NCBI RefSeq assembly: GCF_022201045.2
Contig: NC_068560.1
Coordinates: 34,435,001 to 34,499,000, forward strand
Source: Citrus sinensis
Lineage: Eukaryota > Streptophyta > Magnoliopsida > Sapindales > Rutaceae
DNA: 64,000 nucleotides
Direction of reading: 5' to 3'
The notes beneath the pieces were generated by a model. That model had not been told where the DNA came from. It saw only the letters and a list, made by a program, of their open reading frames with translations, and did no database searches. Made by a program: the position numbers and the translations under genes. This document shows positions 49,701 to 62,600 of this stretch, in pieces; position 1 is the first letter of the stretch; every line of letters begins with the position of its first letter.

Positions 49701-51765
49701 TATAATTTTCATTTTTCTGTTTCTTTTGTTTAGGGACTTCACAAATCCAAATCTTCCTGCAGAACAGAAAGGCAGACCCTCACAAGTATATTTCCTCTCA
49801 GATTATTGTTCTTTTACTTGAAAACTATTTGAAGGTTTAGTTGGTGTTTTTTCCTTGCAAATGTTAACTTCTGTACCTATTTTTGGTGCGACAGTCTGGG
49901 TACAGCGAAGCAGGAGGTATGTACGCTCCTGGAGCAAGGGCAGGTGCTTAGTTTGGCAGTTGCACACCCAAATTTTACTTTTTGCTCATTAATTGTATTC
50001 ATTTCATTCACTAGCTGACTGGGATTTTTTCCCCCCTTTTTTTGGGTTTTCTGTTTTCCAGTTGCATTTCCACAGGTTGGTAGCACTCAGATCATGGTTT
50101 AAGTACTAAATAAGACAACTCTTTGTGAGCTGGTGGATATTTGCTTCTATTTCGACATGTGGGAATATATATATAGAACATCTATGGCGTGGCCTTACAC
50201 CTTCACTTCTTATTATTAAGTCATTTTTCGAAATATGATCTTATCATATATTCTGGTACTGCTTTTGCCTAATTGTTGGAAATTTTTAGTAAATATCATT
50301 TGGTTTTGTTGCTAGCCCTTGGAATTGGAAAATAGGTCCTTCAATTTCATGTGTTAAGAATCAAGATATAATTTAGATTCTGTGTGAATAGTGGGTTTGA
50401 TGGAAAATTTTAACTGGGGACTAACTTTTCCACATTGAGGGAGGGTTGTGGACACTGAATGCAACCATATTTCTGACAGCAACATTGGTGTTACTGTTCT
50501 GAAGTTAAAAGATGAATGAAAAAGAGGTGGTGATGCAACCAAAAATTTCCTTTAGAACCCTACCTAGTTTATATTTAGGTCATTTACACTGTAGTATAGA
50601 TTATACAGATGTCAAATCAATTATGTATCTATTTATTTATTTTTTGTGGAGTTTTGTTGACATTAATAGAAGTGTGAGATGTGTGTGATGTTGTTGATTG
50701 GTTGGTCCCCATCAAGGTGATTATTCTTGCTTTTAAGATGCTTGTGGTTGTCATAAATATGCTTTATGATTTTTCTGGAAAAATTTTATATTGATTCATA
50801 GTTCTTAAAGTGGCCTCAGCCTTAATTCAACAAGATTTTCTTGCTCTTTTCCTGAATCCAGATGGCCAATGCAGCTGCAATTGCAGCCGCCTTTGGCGGA
50901 GGTCTACCTCCTGGAATAACAGGGACAAATGATAGGTGTACAGTCTTAGTTTCCAATCTCAATTCTGATGTAAGTTATCCTTGATCTCTATTTTGTTTCT
51001 TTTTTCACTGGGGTTTCAAAGTTTAACTGATTCGTGACCTCCATTCTTGACAAAATGTTGTGTGTTCCAGAGAATAGATGAGGATAAGCTTTTTAACTTG
51101 TTCTCCCTCTATGGAAATATCATAAGAATCAAACTCCTCCGCAATAAACCAGATCATGCTCTTGTTCAGATGGGCGATGGCTTCCAGGCTGAATTGGCGG
51201 TGCACTTTCTGAAGGTTTGTTACTACGATATGAATATTTTTATGACAGTAAATTCAAATAAGTATTTATATCGTATAAAGTGAATTCTATTTTATTAGTG
51301 GATAGTGGGCACTCTTCTTTCTAAAGTATGTCTGTATGCCTACTGTTGTGGTGGATATAGGGAGCCTTACTATTTGGGAAGCGATTAGAGGTCAACTTCT
51401 CTAAGCATCCCAATATAACTCAAGGTGCTGACACACATGAATACATGAACTCGAACCTTAACCGCTTCAACCGTAATGCCGCAAAGAACTATCGTTACTG
51501 CTGCTCCCCAACAAAGATGATCCACCTTTCCACTTTACCACAAGATGTTACTGAAGAGGAAATTGTGAGCCACCTGGAGGAGCATGGCACCATTGTGAAT
51601 ACCAAGCTCTTTGAGATGAATGGGAAGAAGCAGGCCTTGGTCCTCTTTGAAACCGAGGAGCAGGCCACTGAAGCCCTTGTGTGCAAGCATGCTAGCTCAC
51701 TTGGCGGGTCTATAATCCGAATCTCCTTCTCCCAGTTACAGTCAATAAGGGAAAACTCGCAGTAA
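46780..51765 (+). CDS. PTB3: Polypyrimidine tract-binding protein (PTB3-like)
   Basis: Fourteen exons are deduced: 46780-46836, 47160-47231, 47338-47414, 47570-47651, 48734-48857, 49194-49258, 49366-49415, 49575-49616, 49734-49785, 49895-49943, 50062-50075, 50862-50969, 51071-51214 and 51361-51765. They give 446 aa. The protein starts MTEPSKVIHVRNVGHEISE. RRM-type domains lie at about residues 7-82, 98-175, 248-325 and 363-438. The linker before the third is Ala/Gly-rich (MANAAAIAAAFGGGLPPG). The family binds CU-rich RNA and controls alternative splicing and translation; this form resembles Arabidopsis PTB3. Exon 11 is only 14 nt. Retention of the intron after exon 10 gives an in-frame TAG at once (GAG then stop near 49950), a possible nonsense-mediated-decay switch. 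Confidence 0.94.
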
Positions 51766-52627
51766 AACATTGACTATTTGCTAAGCCACGTGAGTTAAGG
51801 ATTCATATAAACAAGGACATTTTGATGTAGGTGAACAGTCTCCTTCGATGTTATCTCTTGTAACAGTAGTTTTGCTTATTTTGCGTTGGTGGATGCGTTT
51901 TCATTTTCTTTTTATCTTTATTTCATATCATTTCTAGTGCATGTACTGGCTACCCTTTTTTTAGGTTTGTTTAATTTGAGGTAGATTTTTGCAGATTTGG
52001 TCAATTTGAAGAGTAGAAAGAGAGAGAGAATTGTACTACCTTTTCCTGAGCTAGGGCTTTCAAAGTTTCATGTATTATTAGTTGTAAATATCTTTGTATT
52101 TCATGCTGATGGGGTTGGTACTGTTGTATTCTGAATTCATAAACCAAACCTCATTTGTCCCAGTTGATTTATGATCTAAAAAGAATTTTGCTTCCAGTCC
52201 ACATTCTGCTTATACTCCTTTCCTCTCTCTCACCTATACTCTCTATCTTTCTCAATCTCTCTCCCTCCCTCCCTCTCCATTCAGAGGCTGCCCGATAGCT
52301 GCTTCTTGTCCTCCTCACTATAAATGTATACCGTCAGAGTGTCTAAATATTAAGAAGTTTGCAGATGGATTTTAGGAAAATGTCAATGACCTTGCGGAAA
52401 TCTGATGAGTTTTCAATTAGCATTTTCGCTTTCTCAATTATGGGATGTTATTAATTCATTTGGTAAACCCACTGGTGATGAAATTCAACAATTCATTCTA
52501 AGTCTGTGAGCCGCAAATCCCATGGTCTAATCCAAGCAGGAAACCCAAAATTCGTCAATGAAATTGGTACTATAGTTGCTGAGAACAGACATGAATTTGG
52601 AAAAATTTATATATACCTATATCTATA
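51766..52627. other. PTB 3' UTR and intergenic DNA
   Basis: A CT-rich 3' UTR-like stretch lies at about 52195-52280. No gene is seen. Confidence 0.5.
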
Positions 52628-54467
52628 TCTATATATATATATAAAGTTGAGACTACAAGAGGTGATGTGGCATCACCATTTCTCATCATTTTATATTCTC
52701 TATTATCTAATAAATTGGTTGAAATTAAAAAATAATTACATTATAAAATATTAAAATAGAAAATAATTATTAGATTATAAATGATTACATGTCTTTTCCT
52801 ATTTCTATTTAAATTCAACAATATGTAACCATTAATAATAATTAATTATAAGTCTTGAAACATTCATTTATTTTATTATGCCAACAATTAAATTTTAGTG
52901 ACTTAAAATACATCAATTAATTAATATAGGAAGGAAGGTTCCTTCATCTTCTCTCAACAATACTATTAGAACCTAATTTTAATGTCATAATCCCATATTT
53001 AATTATTCAATCTTTTGTTTAGTGCATTTTGGCTTCTTCAAACTCCATAAACATTAAATATTTAAGATTTGTATCATCATTATTTCTCATCTTTTTTTAT
53101 TCTCTATTATCAAATATATTGGTTGAAATTAAAAAATAATTACATTACAAAATATTAAAAATCTATATATATATATATAAAGTTGGGACTAGAGAATGTG
53201 ATATGGCATCACTATTTCTCATCTTTTTGTATTCTCTATTATCTAATAAATTGGTTGATATTAAAAAAATAATTACATTACAAAATATTAAAAATAAAAA
53301 ATAATTATTAGATTATAAAAGATTACATGTCTATTTCTCTTTCTATTTAAATTCAATAATATGTAACCATTAATAATAATTAATTATAAATCTTGAAATA
53401 TTTATTTATTTTATTATGCCAATAATTAAATTTTAGTGGCTTAAATATATCAATTAATTAATATAGGAAGGAATGTTCCTTCATCTTCCCTCAACAATAT
53501 CATTGGAGTCTAATTTTAATGCTATAATCTCATATTTAATTATGCAACATTTTGTTTAGTACCTTTTGGCTTCTTCAAACTCTATATATATTAAGTAGTT
53601 AAGATTTGTGGCATTATTATTTCTCATCTTTTTATATGTTCTATTATCTAATCTATTGGTTGAGATTAAAAAATAATTACATTACAAAATATTAAAAATA
53701 GAAAATAATTAATAGATTACAAAAAATTACATGTCTCTTTCTCTTTCTATTTAAATTCAACAATATATAACCATTAATAATAAATTAATTATAAGTTTTG
53801 AAACATTCATTTATTTTATTAAGCCAACAACTAAACTTTAGTGGTTTAAAATACATCAACTAATTAATATAGGAAGAAAGGTTCATTCATCTTTCCTCAC
53901 CGATGCCACTAGGACCTGATTTTAATGTCATAATCTCATATTTAATTATGCAACCTTTTATTTAGTATCTTTTGATTTCTTCAAACTCTATAAATATTAA
54001 GCATTTAAGATTTGTTATGTTTGGGTTTTTTTATTATTTAACCAACATCCTCTTTAGAAATGTTCTTGTGTTTTTATTTTTTGACTTATTTAAATTTTTA
54101 GTATTGTGTTTTTCATGGAGTATTCTTTTTTTCACGAGTTAAACAATGATAAAGATAGTGGGATGATAAGGGTTAGACTTTGTAAGATGTGGGAGTCTGT
54201 TAATACCAAGAAAAATAGAGAGTTGATTAGTGTGAACATAATTTTTATTGATGAAAAGGTTGTGTACACTTAACTATACACATTAATATATATTTTTAAT
54301 GTTAACAAAAAAATAATTAACTTTCATAAATAACATTAGTTTTATAAGGCTACGTCATATTTTTAAAAAATAATTCATATTTTTTATCAGTTTCATCAAG
54401 TACAAAGTAATAAAAAAAATAATACTAATTTTTTTTAAAGCCGCACAAGTGCGGTTCCATTTCCTAG
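52628..54467 (+). mobile_element. Helitron-like element H1 (composite, RPA remnant)
   Basis: The 5' end is TCTATATATATATATAAAGTTGAGACT. A second such 5' end occurs internally at about 53162. The 3' end has the hairpin CCGCAC-AA-GTGCGG (54441-54454) followed by CTAG (54464-54467) and T. Blocks starting TTTAGTG and GGAAGGAAGGTTCCTTCATC-like text are repeated three times inside. A remnant matching the RPA-like first segment (about 54180-54260) shows kinship with the element at 23.6 kb. Confidence 0.78.
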
Positions 54468-55112
54468 TATATATATAAAGTTGGGACTTGAGGAGGTGAT
54501 GTGGCATTACCATTTCTCATCTTTGTATATTCTCTATTATCTAATAAATAGAGAAATTTTCTTTTAGATTTGGTTTTTTATCTTCTCATAATTAATTTGA
54601 TTGTTATTACACAATAACAATTATGTAAAGATTTTAATGATGTATATTCTTTGTAATGAACATCTAAGGGGGAGTGTTATGAATTTATTAAAATAAATGT
54701 AGATATTTATAACATATATCTCTTAGTCTCCCAAATATCTCTCATTAGCAACCTTTAGCTTCCATTTAACTCTCACTATCTCACAAGGAATTATGATCCA
54801 TAATTTTTTATAAATTTCATGGAGTGATTATGTAACTATAAAATGAGAGCTCATCTTTTTGTTTTGTACACACACAATTAGAATGAATAAAATCACTCTA
54901 TAATATATTCTCTCATTTTATTCTTTATTTTGCGTTGTTTTTTTATTTGTATTGTTGGCTAATAGCTTTTTTTTTTTATATATAAGGCTACCTCATCTTA
55001 CAAAAAAATCAATTCATATTTTTTATCAGTTTCATCAAGTGTAAAGTAAAAAAAAAGGAATAATACTAAATTGTTCTTTCAAAACCGCGTGAAACGCGGT
55101 TATATTTTCTAG
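54468..55112 (+). mobile_element. Helitron-like element H2 (645 bp)
   Basis: It begins directly after the CTAG of H1 with TATATATATAAAGTTGGGACT. It ends with a perfect hairpin ACCGCG-TGAAA-CGCGGT (55084-55100) and CTAG (55109-55112), then T. There is no coding region. Confidence 0.82.
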
Positions 55113-55612
55113 TATATATATAAAGTTGGGACTTGATGAGGTGATGTGGCATCACCAGTTCTCATCTTTGTATATTCTTTATTATCTAATAAATAGAGAA
55201 ATTTTCTTTTAAATTTGACTTTTCATTTTCTTATAATTAATTTGATTGTTATTACACAATAACAATTATGTAAAAATTTTAATGAGGCATATTCTTTGTA
55301 ATGAACATCTAAATGGGAGTGTTATGAATTTATTAAAATAAATGTAGATATTTATAACATATATCTCTTAGTCGCCACACTATCTCCAATTAGCAACCTT
55401 TAACTTCCCTATAACTTCCACTATCTCACAAGAAATTATGATCCATAATTTTTCATTAATTTCATGGAGTGATTATGTAACTATAAAAGGAGAGCTCATC
55501 TTTTTGTTTTGTACACACATAATTGGAATGAATAAAATCACTCTATAATATATTCTCTCATTTTATTCTTTATCTTGCGTTTTTTTTTTATTTTTGTTGC
55601 TGACTAATAGCT
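55113..55612 (+). mobile_element. Helitron-like 5' part H3, interrupted
   Basis: It starts after the CTAG of H2 with the same TATATATAAAGTTGGGACT end. It stays homologous to H2 for about 500 bp and then stops at the 5' end of H4, so its own 3' terminus is missing. Confidence 0.72.
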
Positions 55613-56163
55613 TCTATATATATATATAAAGATGGGACTACAAAAGGTGATGTGACATTACTATTTCTCATCTTTTTATATTTTCTATTATCTAATAAGT
55701 AGAGAAATTTTCTTTTAGATTTGACGTTTCATCTTCTTATAATTAATTTAATTGTTATTACACAATAACAATTATGTAAAGGTTTTAATGAGACATATTC
55801 TTTGTAATGAATATCCAATGGGGAGTATTATATATTTATTAAAATAAATGTGGATGTTCATAACATATATCTATTAGTCTCCCCACTATCTCTCATTAGC
55901 AACCTTTAACTTCCCTATAACTCCTACTATCTCATAAGAAATTATGATCCATAATTTTTCATTAATTTCATGGAGTGATTGTGTAACTATAAAAGGAGAG
56001 TTTATTTTTTTGTTTTGTACACACACACAATTGGAATGAATAAAATTACTCTATAATATATTCTCTCATTTTATTATTTATCAGTTTCATCAAGTGTAAA
56101 GTAAAAAAAAATAATACTAAATTATTTTTTCAAAGCCGCGTAAAGCACGATTCTATTTTCTAG
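55613..56163 (+). mobile_element. Helitron-like element H4 (551 bp)
   Basis: The 5' end is TCTATATATATATATAAAG. The 3' end is a decayed hairpin (GCCGCGTAAAGCACGAT) and CTAG (56160-56163) followed by T. The body is homologous to H2 and H3. Confidence 0.78.
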
Positions 56164-56230
56164 TTATAATATAAAATCGAGACTTCAATCCATTATGAAT
56201 TATTAAAAATGGCAAAAATAACATGAAATT

Positions 56231-56291
56231 TGCTAGAGGAAGGGCTTGAACCTTCGACCTTGTGATTAACAGCCACACGCTCCAATCCAGC
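56231..56291 (-). pseudogene. tRNA-Asn(GTT)-derived remnant
   Basis: On the minus strand the anticodon arm TGTGG-CTGTTAA-TCACA (anticodon GTT) and the T arm GAAGG-TTCAAGC-CCTTC are intact, and the 3' acceptor strand CTCTAGC is present. They match plant nuclear tRNA-Asn as I know it. The D arm is shortened (GCTGGATTGGAGC), and no 5' acceptor strand pairs with the 3' end. It is most likely a truncated tRNA gene or tRNA-derived repeat, not a working tRNA. Confidence 0.6.
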
Positions 56292-56487
56292 TGTTGGGTG
56301 GTGGTACATTTCTAGTTGTCTATAATCACAATTAAATATCTTAGAGCTTATCAAATAACTTGTGATCTAATGCTTTCAGAGCACATTGATCAACTTAAAT
56401 TCCAAATCTGAACTCTTCGTTCCTTATCTTATTTCTAGTTACCCAAAACGCGAATGATCACAAGTCACGCTCATTAGCTCAGATATC

Positions 56488-58956
56488 ATGGACTCAAATC
56501 TGATCCGAGTATCAGCTCCATTCACCTTCGAACCCAATAATTATTTAATCACAAAATCTCGCAAATCCAATCGTCTCTCCTCAATTTCCCAAAAGAAACC
56601 ATTCACATTGAGTTTCAAGCTGGGAAATAACAAAGCGCGAAACGGAGTCGCATTCGACGAGTCGGCTTACGAGGCCGAGCGGCTAAGCATGGATGCCAAG
56701 GCTAGAGATTTGATGGCAGAGACTTCGGAAAGAGAGACGGAGTCGGGTGCGGAAGATGACCCCAAATCCTGGAAATGGATTATCCGGAAGAGGATTTGGG
56801 ATTTAATGGAGGTCCAGAACATCGCCCAGAACCCGCGACCCGTTCATCATCGGATCCCAAATTTCGTTGGGGCTTCTGTTGCCGCCAAAAATGTTGTGAA
56901 TCGTCCATCGCCTGATTTTTATTTTTCGACTTTATTTTATAATATTGGTCCCTGAATATCACAAATAATAGCATAGTTAGTAATTAGCTTTCACACAGGT
57001 CATCGCAGTATTCGTGAAGAATCTGTTAGTGAGATGAATAATTTTATTGTTATATACTTATACCACCTCTCTAGAAAATAGAAACTTGTTTATTTCACAT
57101 GGTTCAGGTATAACAGTTAAATCAAGGAATCGTTATATTTAAGAGAATCTAACGGTAGGGACCCACGAGGAAAAGAAATGCAAACGACTAAACAGTGTGC
57201 TTATTTGTGGTTTCACAAAAGCTCAGGACTCAAGTGTTATTATCCCTTTAAAGTATTTAACTTTATTTTGTTTTGATGTCCGAAATTGGGTTATGGCAGT
57301 TGACCGGGTTGGAGGAATTTCGGGTCGCGGGTTGCGTAAAGGTTAACCCGGATTCTCCCCAGAAGCAAGTCAGGCTTCTTACACTTTCTGGTTAGTTATC
57401 CATGATGATAATGATAGTGATAGCCAAAATTCTTATTTAACTTTATCAATCTTTTATTTTTTAATAAATATTATGAATGATTAAATCTATATTTATTACA
57501 CCAGTGAATTGAAAATTCCAAATTGTTACAATGGAAATCTGGCGACGGTAGTGAGTGTAGTGACAACTGACATAGTAATCTCGTTGCTTAATACATCACT
57601 GTGAGTTGAAATGATCATCGGTGCACAGGTGGAAAAAAGTTGTTAACTCCACAGCCCCGTTTGAGGACGGGGTTTTTCTCTGTGCTCGATTCCAGCATGT
57701 TAAGTCCTAGCACCATCAATGAGGCGTGTACCTCTGTTGGGGTAGCCAAGTACGGAAAGCAGATTGGACTGGATGAAATTATCAAAGTGGATTTAATTGT
57801 CATTGGTTCCGTTGCTGTTAATCCAAAGACGGGGGCTCGACTTGGCAAGGGAGAGGTAACTACACATTTCTTTGTCTTATTTCGTTATTGCGTTATCTAG
57901 TTCATTGTTCTTTCCCTTGACGGAGAAGGTGAGTAACTTTTTAAATTGAATTGATTTTTGTTGCAGGGATTTGCAGAACTTGAATATGGGATGCTACGAT
58001 ATATGGGTGCCATTGATGACTCAACACCTGTTGTCACCTCTGGTAAATGCGGTTTTTGTAGAATTTTCTTGCCTCTATTTTATCTAGTTCTCTTTATTCT
58101 GTTTGTGTATTGCATTGAATCTAATCTATAAACTGCTCTTTAGTGCATGACTGTCAATTGGTAGATGATATTCCAGTGGAGAAACTGCTGATACATGATG
58201 TTCCTGTGGACATCATATGCACTCCCACCCAAGTCATTTTTACCAACACAACAATCCCAAAGCCTCAAGGTTTGCACGGCTTCTTATTTTCCCTTTCTCT
58301 GTGTTTCATCACTGTGTTAATTTCATTTCAAGATTTCTTCAGCAATACTAAGCAATTTTTGAAATAATCTGCTTTTCAAATATGAATCATCTTGTGAAAA
58401 GCATATAGTCCTATACTCCAATAACCTTAGTTTGAAGTGATTAATTCTTTGAAATGAAGGGGGACCTTAGAACAAAGAAATTCTTAAAAACAGAGAATTC
58501 TTTCCACTGAATGATGACTGTAATGGATTTCATCTCAATCACAGTAAATTAAGCTTATGAATGAAAGAATTACTGCAAAGATATAATCATATAAACACCG
58601 GCATATGCCCTATCCACACAAGTAAAAGAGAACGTACAAGAGCTTTAAAATACTATTTTCGAGCACTGGGTAATGTGACTTGTTTGGGCCATGCTGACTT
58701 TTGGATAAAATCTTGAGAGATGCATGGTTCGGTTAGATGTACTGTCAATTATATACGTATATATAGCAGGGGAAATATTACATCGAATGAACCTTTTTCA
58801 TCTGTAGGGATCTACTGGGACAAATTGTCCCCGGAGAAGCTGGGACAAATTCGGATACTTAGGGAGCTCAAGGGTAGAATTGAACAGGAGACGGGGAAGG
58901 AACAAACTTGTGGTCCATCAGAGAAATTGCCCCCAATGGCCAAAAGGAGGCGTTAA
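56488..58956 (+). CDS. COG0212 5-formyl-THF cyclo-ligase-like protein
   Basis: Six exons are deduced: 56488-56892, 57300-57390, 57629-57855, 57967-58042, 58144-58269 and 58808-58956. They give 357 aa. The first 50 residues are rich in Ser, Lys and Arg and poor in acids, compatible with a plastid transit peptide. The body contains [28 protein letters not shown], a [17 protein letters not shown] segment, a [14 protein letters not shown] segment, [12 protein letters not shown], and [17 protein letters not shown] near the end. This is the plant COG0212 group related to 5-formyltetrahydrofolate cyclo-ligase. The group lacks proven cyclo-ligase activity and has been linked to thiamine metabolism. 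The first intron starts with an unusual GTTGTG donor, chosen because it restores the frame and the family sequence. The gene converges on the LIKE-COV gene. Confidence 0.88.
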
Positions 58957-59629
58957 TGTGTTTGTAAATGTAGAAAAGTAGACACTAGAAATTGTAGACA
59001 TTCCATTTCTAGTACCTTGCTCTTATACATGATGTCTGATTATCATTCATTTTTATTTTCTGATATACATGACAAGAGATTAAAATTCTTACTCAAAACA
59101 AAAATTTTCTCCACAAAACTTGTTTATCTTTGGACTAATACGAGGGCTACAATTTTCCGTATGATATCAAGAAATAGAAATGATAATTAATAAACAGGGT
59201 AGAAAAAATTGATTGCAATTATCTCAGAAACAGAGAAATACCAGGAAGTTAAAAAGAGTTTTGAAACTTCATTCCCTTTAACATCAATTACAACCCTATC
59301 AAGCGGCGGGGGGGAAGACCAATTACAACAATAGTTGAGTTAGCTATATAGTATTTACACATTGTGATAAAGCAAAATTTTTCTAATAACAATCCTATTT
59401 CATGATCATAGATGCCTTTGCTTCTTATAAAAAAGTTTCTTCGCCAAGAACAAGGTTTGATCATGTCAGACCTGGTTGAACGGCAAACGCCATCTAACCA
59501 TCCTATTTTTTGTATTCTTGATGATTTCCACATGATGAAACAAACATCCTTCAATTCCACGAAACAAGAAGAAGAAAAGGAAATGCACAATGCAGGAAGA
59601 AATTGCAGAAGCATGTGTCTTCTGTATCT
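58957..59629. other. Convergent 3' regions
   Basis: The 3' UTRs of the COG0212 gene and the minus-strand LIKE-COV gene face each other across about 670 bp. The short ORFs here match no family I know. Confidence 0.5.
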
Positions 59630-62600
59630 TCACATCATCCTGTTCAAAGGGATTCTATTGCCCGGATGAGCAGGAACTCTTTCTATAGGAGAAATTACCT
59701 GTGGCATCGTCATTCCAACTGAAACAATGATCTCTGCATCCAAGTAAAAAGTAAGTCAATATCGGGGAAAGGACCTTTGATGGCAGAAATAAATTAAGCC
59801 ATCAGCTGCAAGAAACTCTAAGAAAGATCTAAAACTGCAAGGTATTCATGCAGGCATGATCAGGCTCACCAATTATCCGGTCAAATAAATAAATTTCAAT
59901 AATTAGACACCTTCTACAATGTCAAATCATCTAACAGTTTCCCTCTGGTCACAAACCAGGAACAACTTAAAAGAAATAAGCTTCTCACAATTCCACCTTG
60001 TTATTGCTCTCTCTCTGTCTCTCGTTTCATTTTTTGTCGTTGGCAGTGAGCACTAACAGGTGCCAGCTGCCCAAATTTACATCATCATACAAGAAAAATA
60101 ATAAGGACCTTACTAAAACATCGTTTTTGGTTAAAACGTTCCATCAAGAAAAGCAGCAACCAAAACATATTGCCAGAATGTCCAATGCATTAAAAATAAT
60201 ACCAAATTTCATGGAATGTAAAACACAAGGTATTGAAGCAGTAAACATAACACAAAAAACTTTACAGTTTAACACGTCCAAGTGTTAAAGACTTCATGCC
60301 GCAGCAGGAACAACAGGTGAAAATCTCCAGTAGCACAATTGAGAGGTTCACCCTATAAAGATGACTAGTATTTCCTTCTCACATATTTGCTAACTAGTCC
60401 AATATTTCCAAACATTTTATGTACATTTCAAGCTATAGTTTCATTTGATAATTGATCAGCCAAAAAATAAAATCCAGAAAAAATCAGCTTGAAGCATTCA
60501 GACAACAGAACAGAAAACAGAAGTTTTGTCTTGAACATCAAAAGCTTTGCAATGAGAACAAAGAAATGAAAAAGTAATTAGCAAGGAAAAACAGACCTAT
60601 TCCTTCTCGAACAGACAAATTTGGCCTTATGATCTCCTCAGAGTTGACCAGAAATATATCACCAATGTATAAATGGTTTGTTGGAACATAAACGCTGCAC
60701 AACTCTTCATCTCCATGGTCCCTCTGGAATCAACCAGTCAATAATCAAATAAACAAGAAACTTAAACAGAAGCAAACAATGGCAAATCACATTATCTCTG
60801 TGTATACATATTTTAATTCTGTTATTTAAATTTCAAAAGAAGTTATTGGATCTACCTGATATTGCAAAATGACAACTGCTCATGCAGGGCCATAAACATA
60901 TCCCATTGTTATATGTTTAATTGTCTTGCAAAATCTTTGTATGCCATTTTTAACCTCTTTTTCAAATTCAACAACATCCATAAGCATTTGAATGCATGAT
61001 TCAGCTCATTCATCAACCAAAAAGGAGATACAATTTTACTTTACAAATGAATCCAAACAATGTGGTGGCCATATTAAAGAAATTTGTTATTTACAAACGA
61101 GCACAGTGCATTCCCATTCCAATTTGAGCAATGCTATATTTAATTAGTTGGGATACTTAGTTTGTATCCCAACTGATGCGTCACTAATAGAAATTCACTA
61201 TTTGAATTAAAGATGATAAGGCTTAATAATTATCTATTACTTGAACCAATCAGCTAGTGACACATCATTTGCCACATCTATTAGGATATAGATTAAGTAT
61301 CCCAACTAAGTAGGTATAACATTATCGTTTCCAATTAAGGACCACCAAGAAAATATCTGGCACAGAATTGTTGGAAACCATCATGATCATTAACTGGCGA
61401 TTTTTCAGGTCCTCTTAACCTGGTTCAGGCAGCACAATGTCAAGTACAGAAATCAACTTGCACAAGTAGAGTATCTACCTGAAGGACAACAGATGATGTT
61501 ATAAAACCAAAAGCATATTCACCAAGACGAGGATGACGGATAATTGCAACTTCTTTAAAAGCAGAGGTGTTTTGGTCTGCATGAGAAAAGAGGGAATCGA
61601 TTACTGAATTAAACAGAAAATAAAAAGTTATATCATCAATCCCTGAATCTCTTTCAGTGTCCAATCAATCCCTGAATCTCTTTCAGTGTCCAAGATATAC
61701 ATAAGCAAGAATCCTGGGAAAAGCGTTCAAACACACGCAATGATAGGATGTAACAACTAAATCAGTTGACCCAAAAAAGCTGGTATTACCTGGAGAAATA
61801 GCTGCACTAATTTGTTTAGAGGCTGAATATATGTGCTTCATAAAGGGCAACCGCTTTATAAACCACTCCCCGAGCCAGAACACAGTGGCACCCAGCCATG
61901 ACGAAGCAAATACACCAACAAAGAATATGAAAAGGATAGATGTTAGAAACCCAAGGCCTGCACAAGACAACAATATGAACACAAGAAGTGATATAATATC
62001 AATGAGAAAAGAGGTGCAAGATCCATTGAGACCCCCAAGGATCTCAAAAAAACAGGAAATATACGCAAAGGAAACAGAACTGGAATCAACTAAGCCTAGA
62101 CATCAGAGCAGGAAGAACGCTCAATTGGTGTTTTAAACTCTTACCAAATATTTCCACTCCAAGCCTTGCATAAATTGGACTGAAGAAACTGTCAACAAAC
62201 TCAATGAACCACCATGTGACTAAAAATGTAACAGCAACTGGAAAGAGAACCACACTGCAATTTAACCATTGAAATTATGAAAAACTAAAAGAACATAGAA
62301 GTAAAACAAAATACCAACCAAATAAATAAATCTCTTAATAAAATTTTTTACCATCCAGTCATAAACTTCTTGGAGACCCAACTCTGCAGGACAGCATAGC
62401 AAGCCTAGCCAAATACAAATGCAACATGTTAATTATGCGTGACATGAAAATAATTAATTAGCATAATATGTTTCGAGTTCGATAATGTACTACAGAATAG
62501 ATTATACAAGCAGAACCCTTTTTCCCCCTAGCATGACACATCATCCAACAGTTTATATATTTAACCACGACATTTGCAGCAACAAACATACGGCTGGTGT

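Noticed and set aside
59998..60288. 96-codon plus-strand ORF with a signal-peptide-like start
   Set aside because: It lies inside an intron of the minus-strand LIKE-COV gene, and the hydrophobic start comes from a CT-rich run.
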